A DNA stretch of 8,599 nucleotides. Source: Flavobacteriales bacterium UBA7382 (GTDB taxonomy: Bacteria; Bacteroidota; Bacteroidia; Flavobacteriales_D; Sanyastnellaceae). The DNA lies in the NCBI GenBank assembly GCA_002469765.1, contig DKNS01000109.1, positions 12,043 through 20,641 of the forward strand, read 5' to 3'. The first letter of the stretch is position 1; the number at the start of each line of letters is the position of its first letter. The notes beneath the pieces were generated by a model, which had not been told where the DNA came from, did no database searches, and saw only the letters and a list, made by a program, of their open reading frames with translations. A program made the translations under genes and the position numbers. This document shows positions 6,770 to 8,599 of this stretch, one piece after another.

Positions 6770-6777
6770 TATCTTTG
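6770..6777 (+). promoter_or_regulatory. Bacteroidota -7 promoter element (TAnnTTTG) for thrS
   Basis: TATCTTTG matches the Bacteroidota sigma-ABfr -7 consensus TAnnTTTG exactly. It lies in the 51-bp gap between the DUF4442 stop and the thrS ATG, as expected for a promoter. Transcription would start near 6784, giving a leader of only about 14 bases. That rules out a long T-box or attenuator leader. I see no good TTTG -33 element at the right distance. Confidence 0.55.
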
Positions 6778-6797
6778 GGGCCCTCTAAGACGCACCC

Positions 6798-8599
6798 ATG
6801 ATTGCAATTACCTTGCCCGACGGCACAGTCAAACAAGTTTCAGAAGGAACCACCTCCTTGGACGTGGCCATGTCCATCAGCGAAGGCTTGGCCCGCAATG
6901 TGCTCGCGGCCGATGTGGATGGTGAAGTTTGGGATCCGCAGCGTCCCCTCTCATGCGATTGTACACTGAAGCTTTTGACTTCGAGGGACGACGAGGGGAT
7001 GAACACCCTTTGGCACAGCTCGGCCCACCTCATGGCCGAAGCCCTGGAAGCCCTTTATCCCGGCATCAAATTCTGGGTCGGACCCCCAGTGGAAAATGGA
7101 TTCTACTACGACGTGGACTTTGGGGAGCACACCTTCACCGACAAGGACATCCCTGCTGTGGAACAAAAAATGATGGAGTTGGCCAAGGCCAAGAACCCAT
7201 TTGTTCGCAAGGACATGTCGAAGGCAGAAGCGCTTGGGTATTTCACCGACAAGGGAGACGAGTACAAGCTCGATTTGCTCGAAGGCCTCGAAGATGGGAC
7301 AATCACCTTTTACACCCAAGGTGGATTCACTGACCTCTGCCGAGGGCCACACATTCCCCACACCGGCATGATCAAAGCGGCCAAAATCATGGCCATTGCT
7401 GGCGCCTATTGGAAGGGCGACGAAACTCAAAAGCAACTGACTCGGGTGTACGGGGTGACCTTCACCAAAAAGAGCGAGCTGAAAGAGCACTTGGAGTTGC
7501 TAGAGCAGGCCAAGGCCCGCGACCACCGCAAGCTCGGTAAAGAGCTTGATTTGTTCCACTTCTCGGAAAAGGTTGGGCAAGGCTTGCCGCTTTGGTTGCC
7601 CAAGGGTGCCGACCTGCGCATGCGACTTGAGAATTTCCTCAAAGAGGCCCAGCGCAAATCTGGCTACGAATCGGTGATCACCCCGCACATTGGCAACAAA
7701 GATCTGTACGTGACTTCAGGCCACTACGCCAAGTACGGCGAGGACAGCTTTCAACCCATCCACACGCCGGCCGAAGGGGAAGAGTATTTGCTCAAACCGA
7801 TGAATTGCCCGCACCACTGCGAAATCTTCAAGGCACGACCTCGGTCGTACCGCGACTTGCCCGTGCGGTTGGCGGAATTTGGCACGGTGTACCGCTACGA
7901 GCAAAGTGGAGAACTTCATGGCCTCACGCGGGTGCGTGGTTTCACTCAAGACGACGCGCACATTTTCTGCACGCCGGACCAGGTGAAGGAAGAAATGGGG
8001 AAGGTCATCGATTTGGTCTTGTACATCTTCAAGACCCTCGACTTCCAAAACTTTGTTGTGCAGGTCAGTTTGCGGGACCCAGACAAGCCGGAGAAGTACA
8101 TCGGCGAGAAAGAAAACTGGGACAAAGCGGAGCGTGCAATCCAAGAAGTGGCGGAGGAGAAGGGGCTCGAAACTGTGGTGGAATTGGGCGAAGCGGCGTT
8201 CTACGGCCCCAAGCTCGACTTCATGGTCCGCGATGCGATTGGCCGCCGTTGGCAGCTGGGCACCGTCCAAATCGACTACAACCTGCCCGAGCGTTTCGAG
8301 TTGGAGTACACAGGGGCGGACAACGGCAAGCACCGCCCTGTGATGATTCATCGGGCGCCCTTTGGCTCGATGGAGCGGTTTGTCGCGATTCTCATCGAGC
8401 ACTGTGCCGGGAAGTTCCCGTTGTGGCTTACGCCTGAGCAGGCGCGCATTCTTCCGATCAGCGATCGTTTCAACGAATACGCTGAAAATCTTTCGAAAGT
8501 GCTGGAAAATAGCGATATTCGCGCCCTCGTAGACGCGCGGTCAGAAAAGGTCGGCAAGAAAATCCGCGAAGCGGAACTTGACAAAGTGCCTTACATGCT
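6798..8599 (+). CDS. thrS: Threonyl-tRNA synthetase (partial, C-terminus beyond right edge)
   Basis: ThrRS charges tRNA-Thr with threonine in the cytoplasm. The frame is open from the ATG at 6798 to the edge, giving 600 codons plus two bases. The TGS domain covers about 1-61. The editing domain (about 62-240) has its H73-x3-H77 and C181-x3-H185 residues, which hydrolyse mischarged Ser-tRNA. The class II catalytic core (about 245-535) has the zinc ligands C337 (MNCPHH), H388 (DDAHIF) and H518 (MIHRA). It also has motif 2 ([11 protein letters not shown], with [10 protein letters not shown] following) and motif 3 ([11 protein letters not shown]). The anticodon-binding domain starts near 540 with [14 protein letters not shown] and is cut by the window. 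Family length is near 640-650, so about 45 residues are missing. All catalytic and editing residues are intact. The start gives the usual TGS beginning (ITLPDG). Confidence 0.98.
   Translation, partial: MIAITLPDGTVKQVSEGTTSLDVAMSISEGLARNVLAADVDGEVWDPQRPLSCDCTLKLLTSRDDEGMNTLWHSSAHLMAEALEALYPGIKFWVGPPVENGFYYDVDFGEHTFTDKDIPAVEQKMMELAKAKNPFVRKDMSKAEALGYFTDKGDEYKLDLLEGLEDGTITFYTQGGFTDLCRGPHIPHTGMIKAAKIMAIAGAYWKGDETQKQLTRVYGVTFTKKSELKEHLELLEQAKARDHRKLGKELDLFHFSEKVGQGLPLWLPKGADLRMRLENFLKEAQRKSGYESVITPHIGNKDLYVTSGHYAKYGEDSFQPIHTPAEGEEYLLKPMNCPHHCEIFKARPRSYRDLPVRLAEFGTVYRYEQSGELHGLTRVRGFTQDDAHIFCTPDQVKEEMGKVIDLVLYIFKTLDFQNFVVQVSLRDPDKPEKYIGEKENWDKAERAIQEVAEEKGLETVVELGEAAFYGPKLDFMVRDAIGRRWQLGTVQIDYNLPERFELEYTGADNGKHRPVMIHRAPFGSMERFVAILIEHCAGKFPLWLTPEQARILPISDRFNEYAENLSKVLENSDIRALVDARSEKVGKKIREAELDKVPYM

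Noticed and set aside
6747..6797. Possible rho-independent terminator between the DUF4442 gene and thrS
   Set aside because: No stable hairpin followed by a T-run is present in these 51 bases; the region is better explained by the thrS promoter.
7716..8402. A 228-codon open frame antisense to thrS
   Set aside because: The plus strand here encodes the conserved ThrRS catalytic core with all zinc ligands, so the reverse frame is a shadow.

Overview
The window looks like a moderately GC-rich (roughly 55-60% by eye) chromosomal segment of a member of Bacteroidota. A relative of high-GC Flavobacteriales is plausible, but that is inference. Three things support Bacteroidota: the Bacteroides-aerotolerance (Bat) gene order, the lack of convincing Shine-Dalgarno sequences before the starts, and an exact match to the Bacteroidota -7 promoter element TAnnTTTG just before thrS. 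I see no mobile element, CRISPR array, rRNA or tRNA. Coding density is very high.

Left two thirds (1-5562, minus strand, transcribed right to left): a compact Bat operon. The order is a MoxR-family AAA+ ATPase (4534-5562), a DUF58 protein (3641-4519), a membrane-anchored protein with a signal peptide and a DUF4381-like tail (2686-3654), BatA with a VWA domain (1581-2693), and a BatB VWA protein fused in frame to a BatC-like TPR protein (1-1584, running off the left edge). Gaps are 14 bp or less, and three of the four junctions overlap or may overlap. In the usual model for such clusters, the MoxR ATPase acts as a chaperone on VWA-domain partners. Here those would be one cytoplasmic-type partner (DUF58) and two membrane-anchored ones (BatA and BatB), with the TPR part as a periplasmic scaffold. 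BatD and BatE, if present, would lie further left.

Middle (5563-5691): a 129-bp divergent intergenic region with a candidate Bacteroidota-type promoter for the rightward genes.

Right third (5692-8599, plus strand): a MazG-like all-alpha NTP pyrophosphohydrolase (5692-6255), then a DUF4442 hotdog-fold protein (6252-6746) that overlaps it by 4 bp. After a 51-bp gap with an excellent -7 element comes threonyl-tRNA synthetase thrS (6798 to the right edge, first 600 codons).

The most notable point is the BatB-BatC fusion. At the junction the old BatC signal peptide still seems present as an internal basic-hydrophobic-AQA segment. Both VWA paralogues also carry an extra N-terminal hydrophobic segment compared with the textbook BatA/BatB layout. 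I did not find a wholly undescribed system; the rest is ordinary core-genome content.
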